This document shows, piece by piece, positions 1 through 8,262 of a stretch of 64,000 nt of DNA; position 1 is the first letter of the stretch; every line of letters begins with the position of its first letter. This DNA is from Phenylobacterium montanum. Its GTDB lineage: Bacteria; Pseudomonadota; Alphaproteobacteria; Caulobacterales; Caulobacteraceae. The DNA lies in the NCBI RefSeq assembly GCF_018135625.1, contig NZ_CP073078.1, positions 2,388,501-2,452,500 of the forward strand, given 5' to 3'. Under the pieces are notes generated by a model. That model saw nothing but the letters and a program-made list of their open reading frames with translations. It was not told the DNA's origin and searched no databases. Made by a program: the position numbers and the translations under genes.

Positions 1-1
1 C

Positions 2-460
2 GCCGGCGCCTTCGTGGAGTCGTTCGAAGAGGTGATCGCCCAGTCCGCCTATCTGGGCGAGGCGTTCGCCCAGCGCCTGCAGGCCCGCTTGGACGGCAGG
101 GCGGTGCAGAGCTACGGCAAGGCCGCGCTCGTGGGGGTCAACTGCGAATACGAGCATGGCAATGCGTTTCTGACCACGACCTTCGCAGAGCCGGTCCGCG
201 CCGCGGTGGGTGGCGGCATGTCCTGGGTCCCCTCTTCGGGAAAGCGCGGCGGACCCGGAACGGCGATCGACATACCGCTGGCGCACAAGGACGCGCTCTA
301 TGTCCGATCGCACTACGACACCGTCTCGGTGACCTTCACCGACTCTCCGGGTCCGGACGAGGTGGTGATCGCCGTCGCGGTCGCGACCCGCGGACGACTT
401 CATGCTCGCCTGGGCGGCTTGCGCCACGCGGAAATCGTCGGCCAGGACGGCCTGCACTGA
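2..460 (+). CDS. Amino acid synthesis family protein (DUF1185/AA_synth), 5' end missing
   Basis: The frame is open to the left edge, so the N-terminus lies outside the window; a GTG at 14 is only an internal valine codon candidate. The visible 150 or so residues match my memory of the DUF1185 (AA_synth, PF06684) family: a conserved CEYEHGN segment, a GGGMSWVPSSGKRG loop, a DIPLAHKDALYVRSHYD block and a C-terminal RGRLHARLGGL motif. The biochemical function of the family is not established despite its name. It is followed after 5 bases by an alpha/beta hydrolase and heads a run of overlapping genes, so it probably belongs to the same catabolic operon. Confidence 0.8.
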   Translation, partial: AGAFVESFEEVIAQSAYLGEAFAQRLQARLDGRAVQSYGKAALVGVNCEYEHGNAFLTTTFAEPVRAAVGGGMSWVPSSGKRGGPGTAIDIPLAHKDALYVRSHYDTVSVTFTDSPGPDEVVIAVAVATRGRLHARLGGLRHAEIVGQDGLH

Positions 461-465
461 CGGGG

Positions 466-1398
466 ATGATGGGCATGAACCAGCCGGCCGCCGACGGCCC
501 GCCGCCACCGGCGGCCCCTCTTGCGAACGAACGAACGCGCTTCGTACAGGTGAACGGTCTGCAGCTTTGCATTCGCGAATGGGGCGAAGCCGGCCGGCCG
601 GCTATGGTCCTGCTTCACGGCCTGCGCGGCTTTTCCGCCACCTGGCGGACGCTGGCCCAGGCCCTGTCCCCGACCTGGCGGCTGGTCGCCATCGACCAGC
701 GGGGCCGCGGCGAGAGTGACTGGGACCCTGAGGCCAACTACTATACCGACGCCTATCTGGCCGACCTCGAAGCCGTGGTCGACGGGCTCGGGCTGGAGCG
801 CTTCGTGCTGGTGGGCCACTCGATGGGAGGGACCACCGCCTATGTCTATGCGGCACGCCACCCCTCGCGCGTGGCGGCCCTGGTTATCGAGGACATCGCC
901 CCGGGCTCATCGGCCAAGGGCGCCGGCGCCGAGCGGATCATGCGCGAAATGTCGTCGCTTCCTGCCTCCTTCGAGACCTGGACCGACGCCCGCGCCTACT
1001 GGCGTAGCGCGCGCCCCAGCCTCGGAGAAGAGGCGCTGGAGCAACGCCTGGCCGAAAGCCTGCGCGAGGACGGAAGCGGCAGGATCACCTGGCGCTATGA
1101 CGCCGCCGGCATCAGCCGCGTCCGGCTCAATCCGGACCCGGCGCGCACGGTCGATCTCTGGCCGGTCGTCGAGGCGTTGCAGGTTCCGACGCTCATCCTT
1201 CGCGGCGGCCAGTCCGACTTCTGCCCCGAGGCGACCGTCGGCGAGATGATCCGGCGCAACCCGCAGATATCCTCCGTCACCATTCCCGGCGCCAGCCACT
1301 ACGTCCACGACGACGCGCCGGATCCCTTCCTTCAGCATCTCCGAAGCTTCCTTGATCACCTCGGAGCCCAGAACAGCTCAGGAGCCGTTGCGCCATGA
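466..1398 (+). CDS. Alpha/beta fold hydrolase
   Basis: A 310-residue cytoplasmic serine hydrolase with no signal peptide. The oxyanion-hole HG lies at residues 51-52 (LLHGLRGFSATW), the nucleophile elbow GHSMGG puts the catalytic Ser near residue 119, an acidic residue sits in the RGGQSDFCPE segment near residue 247, and the catalytic His is in GASHYVHDD near residue 278. The substrate cannot be read from sequence; C-C bond hydrolases, lactonases and esterases share this pattern. ATG codons at 466, 469 and 475 are all possible starts. The stop overlaps the next start by 4 bases (ATGA), showing translational coupling with the aminotransferase. Confidence 0.88.
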   Translation: MMGMNQPAADGPPPPAAPLANERTRFVQVNGLQLCIREWGEAGRPAMVLLHGLRGFSATWRTLAQALSPTWRLVAIDQRGRGESDWDPEANYYTDAYLADLEAVVDGLGLERFVLVGHSMGGTTAYVYAARHPSRVAALVIEDIAPGSSAKGAGAERIMREMSSLPASFETWTDARAYWRSARPSLGEEALEQRLAESLREDGSGRITWRYDAAGISRVRLNPDPARTVDLWPVVEALQVPTLILRGGQSDFCPEATVGEMIRRNPQISSVTIPGASHYVHDDAPDPFLQHLRSFLDHLGAQNSSGAVAP

Positions 1399-2768
1399 CC
1401 CTCGACATCCAGACCGCGGGCCAGATCGACCGCGCCAGCTTCTTCCACCCCTTCACCTCGGTCGCTGACCTGATGCGAGACGGTCCGACCATCATGGTCG
1501 AGGGCCAGGGCGTGCGCGTCACCGACATTCATGGGCGCGAATACCTCGACGGCATGGCGGGCCTCTGGTGCGTCAACATGGGCTACGGCCATCCGGCGAT
1601 CACCGAGGCGATCGCCGCCCAGAGCCGGAAGCTTTCCTACTTCCACGCCTTCAACAGCATGTCGACCGACGTGGCCATCGAGTGCGCCGAGGAGGTGCTC
1701 AAGCGCGCGCCTGTCCCCATGGCCAGGGTGTTCTTCGGGGTGTCAGGCAGCGACGCCAACGAAACCCAGCTGAAACTGATCTGGTACTACAACAACCTGC
1801 GGGGGCTGCCGAAAAAGAAGAAGATCATCGCCCGCAAGTATGGCTATCACGGCTCGGGGGTCGCTACGGCCAGCCTAACCGGGCTGCCGAGCATGCACGG
1901 CCTGTTCGACCTGCCCCAGGGCCCGTTCCTGCATGTCTCGAGCCCACATTACTATCGCAACGCCCCGGACGGCGTGTCAGAGCGGGAATTCTCGCGACAA
2001 TTGGCCGCCGAGCTGGAGGCCTTGATCGCGCGCGAGGGGGCCGACACCATCGCCGCCTTCTTCGCCGAGCCCGTGATGGGCGCCGGCGGCCTGATCGCCC
2101 CTCCCGAGGGCTATTTCGAGGCCATCGTTCCGATCCTTCGCGCACACGATATCCTGCTGGTCATGGACGAGGTGGTCTCGGGCTTCGGCCGCCTCGGGAC
2201 CTATTGGGGCAGCCAGGCGATCGGCGTCGAGCCCGACCTGATCACCGCGGCCAAGGGCATTACCAGCGGCTATTTCCCGATGTCGGCCTGCCTGGTCTCG
2301 CCGAAGATCTGGGATGTCATCGAAAAGGGCTCGGAGACTGCGGGGCTGTTCGGGCACGGCTATACCTATTCGGCCCACCCGGTCGGCGCCGCCGCCGCCC
2401 TGGCGACCATGAAGGCGATCGACGAGCAGAAGGTCGTCGCCAATGTCGCCGAACTCGCCCCCTATCTTCACGAGTCGCTGAAGCGAGCCCTGGGCGACCA
2501 CGCCCATGTCGGCGAGATTCGCGGCCGCGGGTTCATGGTGGGGATTGAGCTGGTGGCTGACCGCGCGACCAAGGCGCCCTTCAAGCCCGAGCTGCGCACA
2601 GGCCGCCAGGTGCTGAAGGCGGCGGCCGAGCGTGGCCTGATCACCCGAGCCCTCGGAGACACCCTGGTCTTCGCCCCGCCGCTGGTGTTCACCCGAAAGG
2701 ACATCGACGAGCTGGTCTCCAAATTCAGTGCGGCGATCGAGGCTGTCGAGCCGAGCTGGCTGACATGA
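1395..2768 (+). CDS. Class III (omega) aminotransferase, PLP-dependent
   Basis: The 457-residue product has the full length of class III transaminases, which move an amino group from an omega-amino acid or amine to pyruvate or 2-oxoglutarate. Visible features are the FHPF(T) N-terminal segment, DGMAGLWCVNMGYGHP near residues 52-67, the phosphate-binding GVSGSDANE segment near 115, the PLP-ring Asp in MDEVVSGFGR (about residue 258), and the Schiff-base Lys in TAAKGITSGY (about residue 287). GHGYTYSAHPVGAAA is typical of the omega-amino acid:pyruvate subgroup. It overlaps both neighbours by 4 bases, so it is made together with the hydrolase and the ThDP enzyme. The true amine donor is unknown. 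Confidence 0.9.
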   Translation: MTLDIQTAGQIDRASFFHPFTSVADLMRDGPTIMVEGQGVRVTDIHGREYLDGMAGLWCVNMGYGHPAITEAIAAQSRKLSYFHAFNSMSTDVAIECAEEVLKRAPVPMARVFFGVSGSDANETQLKLIWYYNNLRGLPKKKKIIARKYGYHGSGVATASLTGLPSMHGLFDLPQGPFLHVSSPHYYRNAPDGVSEREFSRQLAAELEALIAREGADTIAAFFAEPVMGAGGLIAPPEGYFEAIVPILRAHDILLVMDEVVSGFGRLGTYWGSQAIGVEPDLITAAKGITSGYFPMSACLVSPKIWDVIEKGSETAGLFGHGYTYSAHPVGAAAALATMKAIDEQKVVANVAELAPYLHESLKRALGDHAHVGEIRGRGFMVGIELVADRATKAPFKPELRTGRQVLKAAAERGLITRALGDTLVFAPPLVFTRKDIDELVSKFSAAIEAVEPSWLT

Positions 2769-4321
2769 CCGAGACGATGAACGGGGCGGTCGCCCTGCTC
2801 CGCACCGCCGAAGCGCTCGGCGCCCAGGTCTGCTTCGCCAATCCCGGCACGACCGAGCTGGTCCTGGTTCGGGCGTTGGAGGAAGTGACCGCGATCCGGC
2901 CGGTGCTCGGCTTGTTCGAAGGGGTCTGCACCGGCGCGGCGGACGGCTATGCCCGGGTGAGCGGCCGCCCAGCCCTGACCTTGTTGCACCTGGGCCCCGG
3001 TTTCGCCAATGGCGTCGCCAACCTGCACAACGCCCGCCGCGCCCACTCGGCGATCATCAACATCATCGGCGACCATGCCACCTGGCACCTGCCCTTCGAT
3101 GCGCCGCTGACCTCAGACATCGAGTCCCTCGCCTCGCCGGTGTCGGGCGCGGTGATCAGGCTGAACTCCGCCGCGCACGTCGCCAGCGACGTCGCCGCCG
3201 CTTTCCGCAAGGCGGCTTCCCCGCCTGGCGCGATCGTCACCCTGATCGCGCCGACCGACGTGATGGAAGGGTCCGCGCCCGAGGTCGTCGCCGCCCCGTC
3301 GCCAGACCTGCGGCCGGCGGCCCAGGTCCCTGAGGGCCAGGTCGCCGCCTGCGCCCAGCTCATGGCCAAACCGGGGCCCCTTGTGCTTCTGATCGGCGGC
3401 GCCGCCCTCGGTGAACGGGGCCTTCGCGCCGCCGCGCGCATCCAAGAGGCCAGCGGCGCCAGGCTGCTCATGGAGCCCTATCCCGCGATCGTGGATCTGG
3501 GCGGCGATCTCCCGCACCTGGAGCGCCTGGCCTATTTCCCCGACGATGTCATTCGCCAGCTCGGTGACGCGAAGGTGATCCTGGCGGGGGCTCGCGAGCC
3601 GATAAGCTATTTCGGCTACGAGGGCCAGCCGAGTCAGCTCGTTCACGCCGACCGACTGACTGAGCTCGCCTCGCCAGAGGACGACACCGTTCTCGCGCTC
3701 GAGCAGCTGGCCGACAAGCTGGGCGCCGCGAAGACGGGCCCGGCGCCGCGCGCCCCAGCGCCGGCCGCCCCGCCCCCAGGCTTTTCGCCGGCGGCGATCG
3801 TCGAAGCGCTGATCGCGCTGATGCCGGAAGGGACGATCGTCTCGCTCGAAGGCTCCACGCTCGGCGGGCCCTTCCTGCAGCAGGCGCACCGGGCGCGGCG
3901 ACACCGGGTGATGACCAATACCGGCGGCGCAATTGGCCAAGGCCTGCCCTGCGCCGTGGGCGCCGCCATAGCCTGCCCCGAGGCGCGCGTGATCTCGCTG
4001 CAATCGGACGGGAGCGCGCACTATACGCTCCAGGCCCTCTGGACCATGGCCCGGGAAGGCCTGCCGATCACCGTGATCATCGCGGCCAATCATCGGTACG
4101 GCATCCTTCAGACGGAGTTGCGCCGCTCAGGCGCGGACCTGGACCAGCCCGTGCTCGACCGGCTCACACAGCTGGATCAGCCCAGGGCTGACTGGGTCGC
4201 CCTGGCGCAGGGCTACGGCGTGCAAGCCGTCCGGGCGGCAGACGCCGAGTCGTTCCGGGCGGCGCTTCAACAAGGCCTCGATTTAGCCGGTCCGTTCCTG
4301 ATCCAGGCGGAGCTACCTTAA
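2765..4321 (+). CDS. ThDP-dependent enzyme, acetolactate synthase large-subunit-like
   Basis: The 518-residue protein has the three-domain pyruvate-oxidase/acetolactate-synthase architecture: an N-terminal pyrimidine-binding domain with the activating Glu in LFEGVCTGAADGYAR (about residue 52), a central domain, an Ala/Pro-rich linker near 325-340, and a C-terminal pyrophosphate domain. The usual GDG metal-binding motif appears as SDGS near residue 414, followed by NHRYGIL. It is shorter than true biosynthetic IlvB (about 560-600 residues) and no IlvN small subunit is adjacent. It therefore more likely decarboxylates or condenses a 2-oxo acid in a catabolic pathway, perhaps the product of the upstream aminotransferase (inference). 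Benzoylformate decarboxylase-like activity is an alternative. Confidence 0.85.
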   Translation: MTETMNGAVALLRTAEALGAQVCFANPGTTELVLVRALEEVTAIRPVLGLFEGVCTGAADGYARVSGRPALTLLHLGPGFANGVANLHNARRAHSAIINIIGDHATWHLPFDAPLTSDIESLASPVSGAVIRLNSAAHVASDVAAAFRKAASPPGAIVTLIAPTDVMEGSAPEVVAAPSPDLRPAAQVPEGQVAACAQLMAKPGPLVLLIGGAALGERGLRAAARIQEASGARLLMEPYPAIVDLGGDLPHLERLAYFPDDVIRQLGDAKVILAGAREPISYFGYEGQPSQLVHADRLTELASPEDDTVLALEQLADKLGAAKTGPAPRAPAPAAPPPGFSPAAIVEALIALMPEGTIVSLEGSTLGGPFLQQAHRARRHRVMTNTGGAIGQGLPCAVGAAIACPEARVISLQSDGSAHYTLQALWTMAREGLPITVIIAANHRYGILQTELRRSGADLDQPVLDRLTQLDQPRADWVALAQGYGVQAVRAADAESFRAALQQGLDLAGPFLIQAELP

Positions 4322-4325
4322 GCCC

Positions 4326-5519
4326 ATGGACGCCACACTCCCACCTCGCACCGCGCAGCACGACCAGCCTCACAAGCGGGCCGCCCTCGCTTCAGCCATG
4401 GCCCTTGGCGTCCTGGGCGCCCTGATCATCTGGATGGTTCCCGGCTTCATGAGCCTGCTGCCGGGCCTTGCGCCGCTGACCGACCAGCAGCTCGGCTATG
4501 TCTCGGCCTGGGACCTGAACGTCATGGCCCTGGCGATCGGCGCCAGTGCGCTTTTGCTGCACAGGGTCGATTGGCGCTGGCTGGTGGCCCTGAGCCTGGT
4601 CTTCATCGCCGCCGGCAACCTCGCCACAGGTTTCGCCCACACCTATCTGAGCATTGTGCTCGCGCGGGTCGTCGCCGGCGTTGGCGAGGGGCTCGCCATC
4701 GGCGTGTCGTTCGCCGCGCTCGGCCGCGCGGCCAATCCGGACCGGGCCTTCAGCATCTACCTTGTGGTCGGCGCCCTCATCAGCTCGGCCCTGCTGTGGC
4801 GCCTGCCCGCCCTGCAGAGCCGCTTCGGCTCGTCGGCCCTCTTCCTGGGGGTCGCCGCGATAGCCCTCCTGCTTGGAGTGACGCTACGCTGGTTCCCGGA
4901 CGGAAGGCTCGCCGGCCGGGCCGGCGAAGCCGGCGCCCGCATCGACCGCCGCCTGGCGATCGCCGGCCTCGCCGGCGTGTTCTTCTACTTCATGGCCCAA
5001 GGCGCCATGTGGGGCTACCTTGAGCAGATCGGCCAGGCCCATCACCTGCGGGCGGACGACATCAGCCGGGCCCTGGCCATCGCCAATTTCGCCGGCATCG
5101 GCGGCGCAGCCTCGGCGAGCTTCCTGCCCAAGCGGCTCGGGCGCGGCCTCCCCCTGCTGGTCAGCGGCGCCGTGTCCATTGTCAGTTTCCAGATGCTGCA
5201 GGGCGGCGTCAGCGGAGTGGTCCTGCTGGCGGCCTCCGTGCTTCTCACATTCGCCTGGAACCTGTCGCAGCCGCTTCTGTCGGGCCTCTGCGCCGATGCG
5301 GACCCGGAGGGGCGCGTCGTCGCCGCCATGGGCAGCATCCAGACCCTGGGCTTCGGCTTTGGGCCTGCCGCCGCGGCCATGCTGTTGCAGCACGGGGACT
5401 TCGGGCCGGTGATCTGGGGCAGCAGCCTGGTGCTGGCCTTCGGCGTCGCCATCATCCTTGGCGGTCTGCGCCGGCCGGTTGGCGCAATCGGCGCAAATCA
5501 GGCGCCAGTCCGGCTATGA
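4326..5519 (+). CDS. MFS transporter
   Basis: A 397-residue hydrophobic protein with about twelve predicted membrane spans, consistent with the major facilitator superfamily. It begins with a polar N-terminus, then spans beginning LASAMALGVLGALIIWMVPG. A charged cytoplasmic loop near residues 195-215 (GRAGEAGARIDRR) sits between the two six-helix halves. It lies between the ThDP enzyme (4-base gap) and the SDR (4-base overlap), so it probably imports or exports the substrate of this operon. Substrate specificity cannot be judged from sequence alone. Confidence 0.85.
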   Translation: MDATLPPRTAQHDQPHKRAALASAMALGVLGALIIWMVPGFMSLLPGLAPLTDQQLGYVSAWDLNVMALAIGASALLLHRVDWRWLVALSLVFIAAGNLATGFAHTYLSIVLARVVAGVGEGLAIGVSFAALGRAANPDRAFSIYLVVGALISSALLWRLPALQSRFGSSALFLGVAAIALLLGVTLRWFPDGRLAGRAGEAGARIDRRLAIAGLAGVFFYFMAQGAMWGYLEQIGQAHHLRADDISRALAIANFAGIGGAASASFLPKRLGRGLPLLVSGAVSIVSFQMLQGGVSGVVLLAASVLLTFAWNLSQPLLSGLCADADPEGRVVAAMGSIQTLGFGFGPAAAAMLLQHGDFGPVIWGSSLVLAFGVAIILGGLRRPVGAIGANQAPVRL

Positions 5520-6334
5520 CCGATTTAGCCGCTCCACCGGGGGCGACTGTCCCTCCCGTCGCCATCGTCACCGGCGCCAGCGCCGGCCTTGGCCTCGCCA
5601 TCGCCCGCCGGCTCGCCCAGGACGGACATCGCCTGGCGCTGGCGGCGCGGCGCATCGGCCCATTGCAGGCGGCAGCCGAGGAAATCGGCGCGGCCGGCCC
5701 CTGCGGCGAAGCCACCTGCCTCGCCCTGCCGGCCGACGTAACCGACCAAGGGCAGGTCGATGGGCTGGTCGGCGAAACCCTCGCCCGGTTCGCTCGCATC
5801 GACGTGCTGGTCAACTGCGCCGCCAATCCGTCCGGGGTGACAGGCCCGGTCGAGCAGATCGACGCCGAGGCCGTGCTGCAGGACCTCAACACCAAGGTCG
5901 TCGGCTATCTGCGCTGCGCCAAGGCGGTCGCGCCGGCCATGAAGCGGCAGGGCGCCGGTCGGATCGTCAATATCGGCGGCCTGACCGGCCGCTCGTCCGA
6001 AACCTTGAGCGGTCTGCGCAACGTCGCCGTGTCGCACCTGACAAAGACCCTCTCCGACCAGCTCGGACCGTTCGGGATCACGGTCAACGCGGTGCATCCT
6101 GGGATCGTGCGGACGCCGCATCTGGACGAACTGTTTCAGGAGCAGGCAGACGCGGCCGGGCGCTCGCCGGGAGAGATCGAGGCCGAGTTCGTCGCCAGGA
6201 TCCCGCTGCGGCGCGTGCTCGATCCGGCCGATATCGCCTCGGCCGTAGCGTTCCTGATCTCACCGGCGGCCGCCGCGATCACCGGCGAATCCCTGACCGT
6301 GGACGGCGGCTTCTCGCGCGGCGTCTACCTCTGA
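5516..6334 (+). CDS. SDR-family protein lacking the catalytic Tyr and Lys
   Basis: The 272-residue protein has a clear short-chain dehydrogenase/reductase Rossmann fold: the nucleotide-binding TGASAGLG near residues 19-26, an NCAANPSG segment replacing the usual NNAG near residue 100, and the C-terminal ITGESLTVDGGFSRG. At the active site, however, the expected Y-x3-K reads S-G-L-R-N (in TLSGLRNVAVSHLTK, about residues 163-172), so both catalytic residues are substituted. It may be a non-catalytic or mechanistically altered SDR. The start overlaps the MFS stop by 4 bases (ATGA), so it is translationally coupled to the operon. Confidence 0.85.
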   Translation: MTDLAAPPGATVPPVAIVTGASAGLGLAIARRLAQDGHRLALAARRIGPLQAAAEEIGAAGPCGEATCLALPADVTDQGQVDGLVGETLARFARIDVLVNCAANPSGVTGPVEQIDAEAVLQDLNTKVVGYLRCAKAVAPAMKRQGAGRIVNIGGLTGRSSETLSGLRNVAVSHLTKTLSDQLGPFGITVNAVHPGIVRTPHLDELFQEQADAAGRSPGEIEAEFVARIPLRRVLDPADIASAVAFLISPAAAAITGESLTVDGGFSRGVYL

Positions 6335-6359
6335 ATCGAGCAGGCAAAAGAGCAAGCAC

Positions 6360-6920
6360 GTGAAGGCCACCATCACCCCAACCATCGACAAGTACCCAAG
6401 GTCGATGCGGATCGTGCATTGGCTGAGGGCCCTGCTGATCTTCGGCCAGATCTGGGCCGGGTGGACCATGGTCTCGCTGCCAGACAAGGTTCCGGCCAAG
6501 TTCGACCTTTTCTACCCCTTCCATAAGTCGTTCGGCATCCTGATCCTGATCCTCGCCTTCACGCAGCTCGCTCTGCGCGCGCGAACGGTGCTGCCAAAGC
6601 CGCCAGCGAGCCTGCCGAGGTCCGAGGCTGCGCTTTCCAAAGTCGTGCACACGACGATCTATGTGCTTCTGATCCTGGTCCCGCTCGCAGGCTACGCCAT
6701 GTCCAGTTCGTTCACCCAAAGCGATGGCGTGTTCTTCTTCGGCCTCTACCTGCCCGAACTGCTGCCGAAGAACGACAAGGCTTTCGAGGTCTACCGGCTG
6801 ATCCACCGGGTGCTCGCCTATTCGCTGTTGGCGCTGGTGGTTCTGCATATCCTGGGGGCCCTGAAACATCGCTTTGTCGATCGGGACAAGGCCAACGACG
6901 TCCTCCAGCGGATGGTGTGA
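6360..6920 (+). CDS. Cytochrome b561-family membrane protein
   Basis: A 186-residue four-helix membrane protein of the bacterial cytochrome b561 type, which carries two b hemes and passes electrons between soluble carriers and the quinone pool. Candidate heme-ligand histidines are visible in RIVHWLRALLI (helix 1), FYPFHKSFGILIL (helix 2), and RLIHRVLAY and VLHILGALKH (helix 4). The start is GTG at 6360, 25 bases after the SDR stop. Its place at the end of the operon suggests that the upstream oxidation steps may feed electrons to the membrane, although b561 genes also occur as unlinked stress genes. Confidence 0.85.
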   Translation: MKATITPTIDKYPRSMRIVHWLRALLIFGQIWAGWTMVSLPDKVPAKFDLFYPFHKSFGILILILAFTQLALRARTVLPKPPASLPRSEAALSKVVHTTIYVLLILVPLAGYAMSSSFTQSDGVFFFGLYLPELLPKNDKAFEVYRLIHRVLAYSLLALVVLHILGALKHRFVDRDKANDVLQRMV

Positions 6921-6948
6921 GGGTCGGGCCAGGAGCTAGACTGCGCCT

Positions 6949-7578
6949 ATGGCGACCACGGCTGTCACGCCCATCCTGATGCCTGCCCTTGAGTGGATGA
7001 ACTATATCGGCATCGCCGTCTTCGCTGCGTCCGGCGCCCTGGTGGCGGCCGACCGCCGCCAAACCTTGCTGACCTTCGCCTTTTTCGCCGTCGCGACTGC
7101 GGTGGGCGGCGGCACCGTTCGCGACCTCCTGATCGCCGCCCCGGTATTCTGGATCCGAGAGAACGCCACCCTCTTGATCTGCTTTTCGATGGCGCTGGCG
7201 GTGTGGTTGACCCCCGCCCGCTTCTGGGGCGGACGGGCTCTTGTGTGGCTCGACGCCGTGGGCCTTGCCGCCTACGCCGCCTACGGAGCGGCCAAGGCGC
7301 TCGCATTCGGCGTCGTGCCCGTTCCGGCCTTCGCGCTCGGGGTGCTCACCGCGTGCCTTGGCGGGATCGTTCGAGACGTGCTGGCCGGCGAACCGTCCAT
7401 CCTGATGAAGCCGGAGCTCTACGTGACGGCGGCGGCGCTTTCGTCGGGCGTCATGGTCTTTCTAAGCTTGGCTGGCGCCCCCTCTTGGATCGCGGCAACC
7501 AGTGCGGCGGCGCTCGGCTTCGCCCTTCGCGCCGGCGCCCTCGTCTGGCGCTGGGGATTGCCGACTTATCGTACGTAG
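6949..7578 (+). CDS. TRIC-type (UPF0126/YicG) membrane channel protein
   Basis: A 209-residue integral membrane protein with about seven spans arranged as two similar halves, as in prokaryotic trimeric intracellular cation (TRIC) channel homologues. The hallmark glycine-rich segments are visible in both halves: AASGALVAADRRQ followed by AVGGGTVRDLL in the first, and YGAAKALAFG followed by CLGGIVRDVLAGE in the second. The family conducts monovalent cations in vitro; its role in bacteria is unclear. It lies 28 bases downstream of the cytochrome b gene but has its own ribosome binding region, and its gene is convergent with the next one. Confidence 0.88.
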   Translation: MATTAVTPILMPALEWMNYIGIAVFAASGALVAADRRQTLLTFAFFAVATAVGGGTVRDLLIAAPVFWIRENATLLICFSMALAVWLTPARFWGGRALVWLDAVGLAAYAAYGAAKALAFGVVPVPAFALGVLTACLGGIVRDVLAGEPSILMKPELYVTAAALSSGVMVFLSLAGAPSWIAATSAAALGFALRAGALVWRWGLPTYRT

Positions 7579-7603
7579 CGACGCCAAGCCGCCGCACCCC
7601 GGT

Positions 7604-8017
7604 TCAGATCCCCATTTCCTCAAAAACGCTCGCCGCCACCCGAAATGCATCCATGGCCGCAGGTACGCCGCAATAGATTGCAGTTTGCAAAAACACTTCC
7701 TGAATGTCGGATTTCGTCAGCCCGTTATTTAGGCTCCCCCGCACGTGGATCTTGAGTTCGTGCGGCCGATTGAGGGCGACAAGAAGACCCAGGTTGATGA
7801 TTGATCGTTGCATCCGGTCGAGACCTGGTCGATTCCAGATTCCATCCCAGCACCACTCCGTCGTCAGAACTTGCATGGGCCAGTCGAATTCAGTGGCTCC
7901 ATCCAGAGACGCCCGAACATAGCGTTCGCCCAACACCTCGCGCCTGGTAGACAACCCTCGCTGAAAGCTGTCCGAAGCGGCTGGGGCTTCTGGTTCGGTA
8001 CTGCATTTGGCGCTCAT
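7604..8017 (-). CDS. Carboxymuconolactone decarboxylase family protein
   Basis: The 137-residue protein is the size of PcaC-type 4-carboxymuconolactone decarboxylases and follows their core motif order: FDWPMQVLTTEWCWDGIWNR, RSIINLGLLVAL, LNNGLTKSDIQEVFLQT and AIYCGVPAAMDAF. PcaC proteins usually have a His in the last segment where this one has Met-Asp, so the specific decarboxylase reaction is uncertain. It may act on another lactone or belong to the broader AhpD-like family. It reads toward the TRIC gene (convergent) and is separated from the TonB receptor upstream by about 245 bases with a hairpin-rich repeat. Confidence 0.82.
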   Translation of the reverse strand: MSAKCSTEPEAPAASDSFQRGLSTRREVLGERYVRASLDGATEFDWPMQVLTTEWCWDGIWNRPGLDRMQRSIINLGLLVALNRPHELKIHVRGSLNNGLTKSDIQEVFLQTAIYCGVPAAMDAFRVAASVFEEMGI

Positions 8018-8092
8018 TGGATCGTCCCGTTTTCCAAGGGCGCAATTGAAGCGCCCTGCCCATCCCCAGTCGCCCTCACCTCATCATTGGGG

Positions 8093-8183
8093 CATGCACC
8101 ACAGGTGCGTGCCGCTCGGTTCGGCTGCGTGTTTCCTTTTGAGCCCTTTGGCTAGCGTCTGGGAAACGCACCTGCAGTGCATG
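8093..8183. repeat. Inverted repeat of two small hairpins in an intergenic gap
   Basis: An 18-base arm at 8093-8110 is repeated in inverse orientation at 8166-8183 with 2 mismatches. Each arm is itself a small hairpin (GCACC-aca-GGTGC on the left, GCAC-ctgca-GTGC on the right). The element fills most of the 245-base gap between the decarboxylase-like gene and the TonB receptor 3' end. It could act as a bidirectional 3'-UTR structure or transcript end for the receptor, but there is no clear U-run, so the role is open. Confidence 0.45.
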
Positions 8184-8262
8184 ACCTCGGCGGCGAGAAA
8201 GGAAAGGGACCTGCGGGGCGACTCGCAGGTCCTGCGAAGTGGCGTTGGGACTCGCCTTCGCG

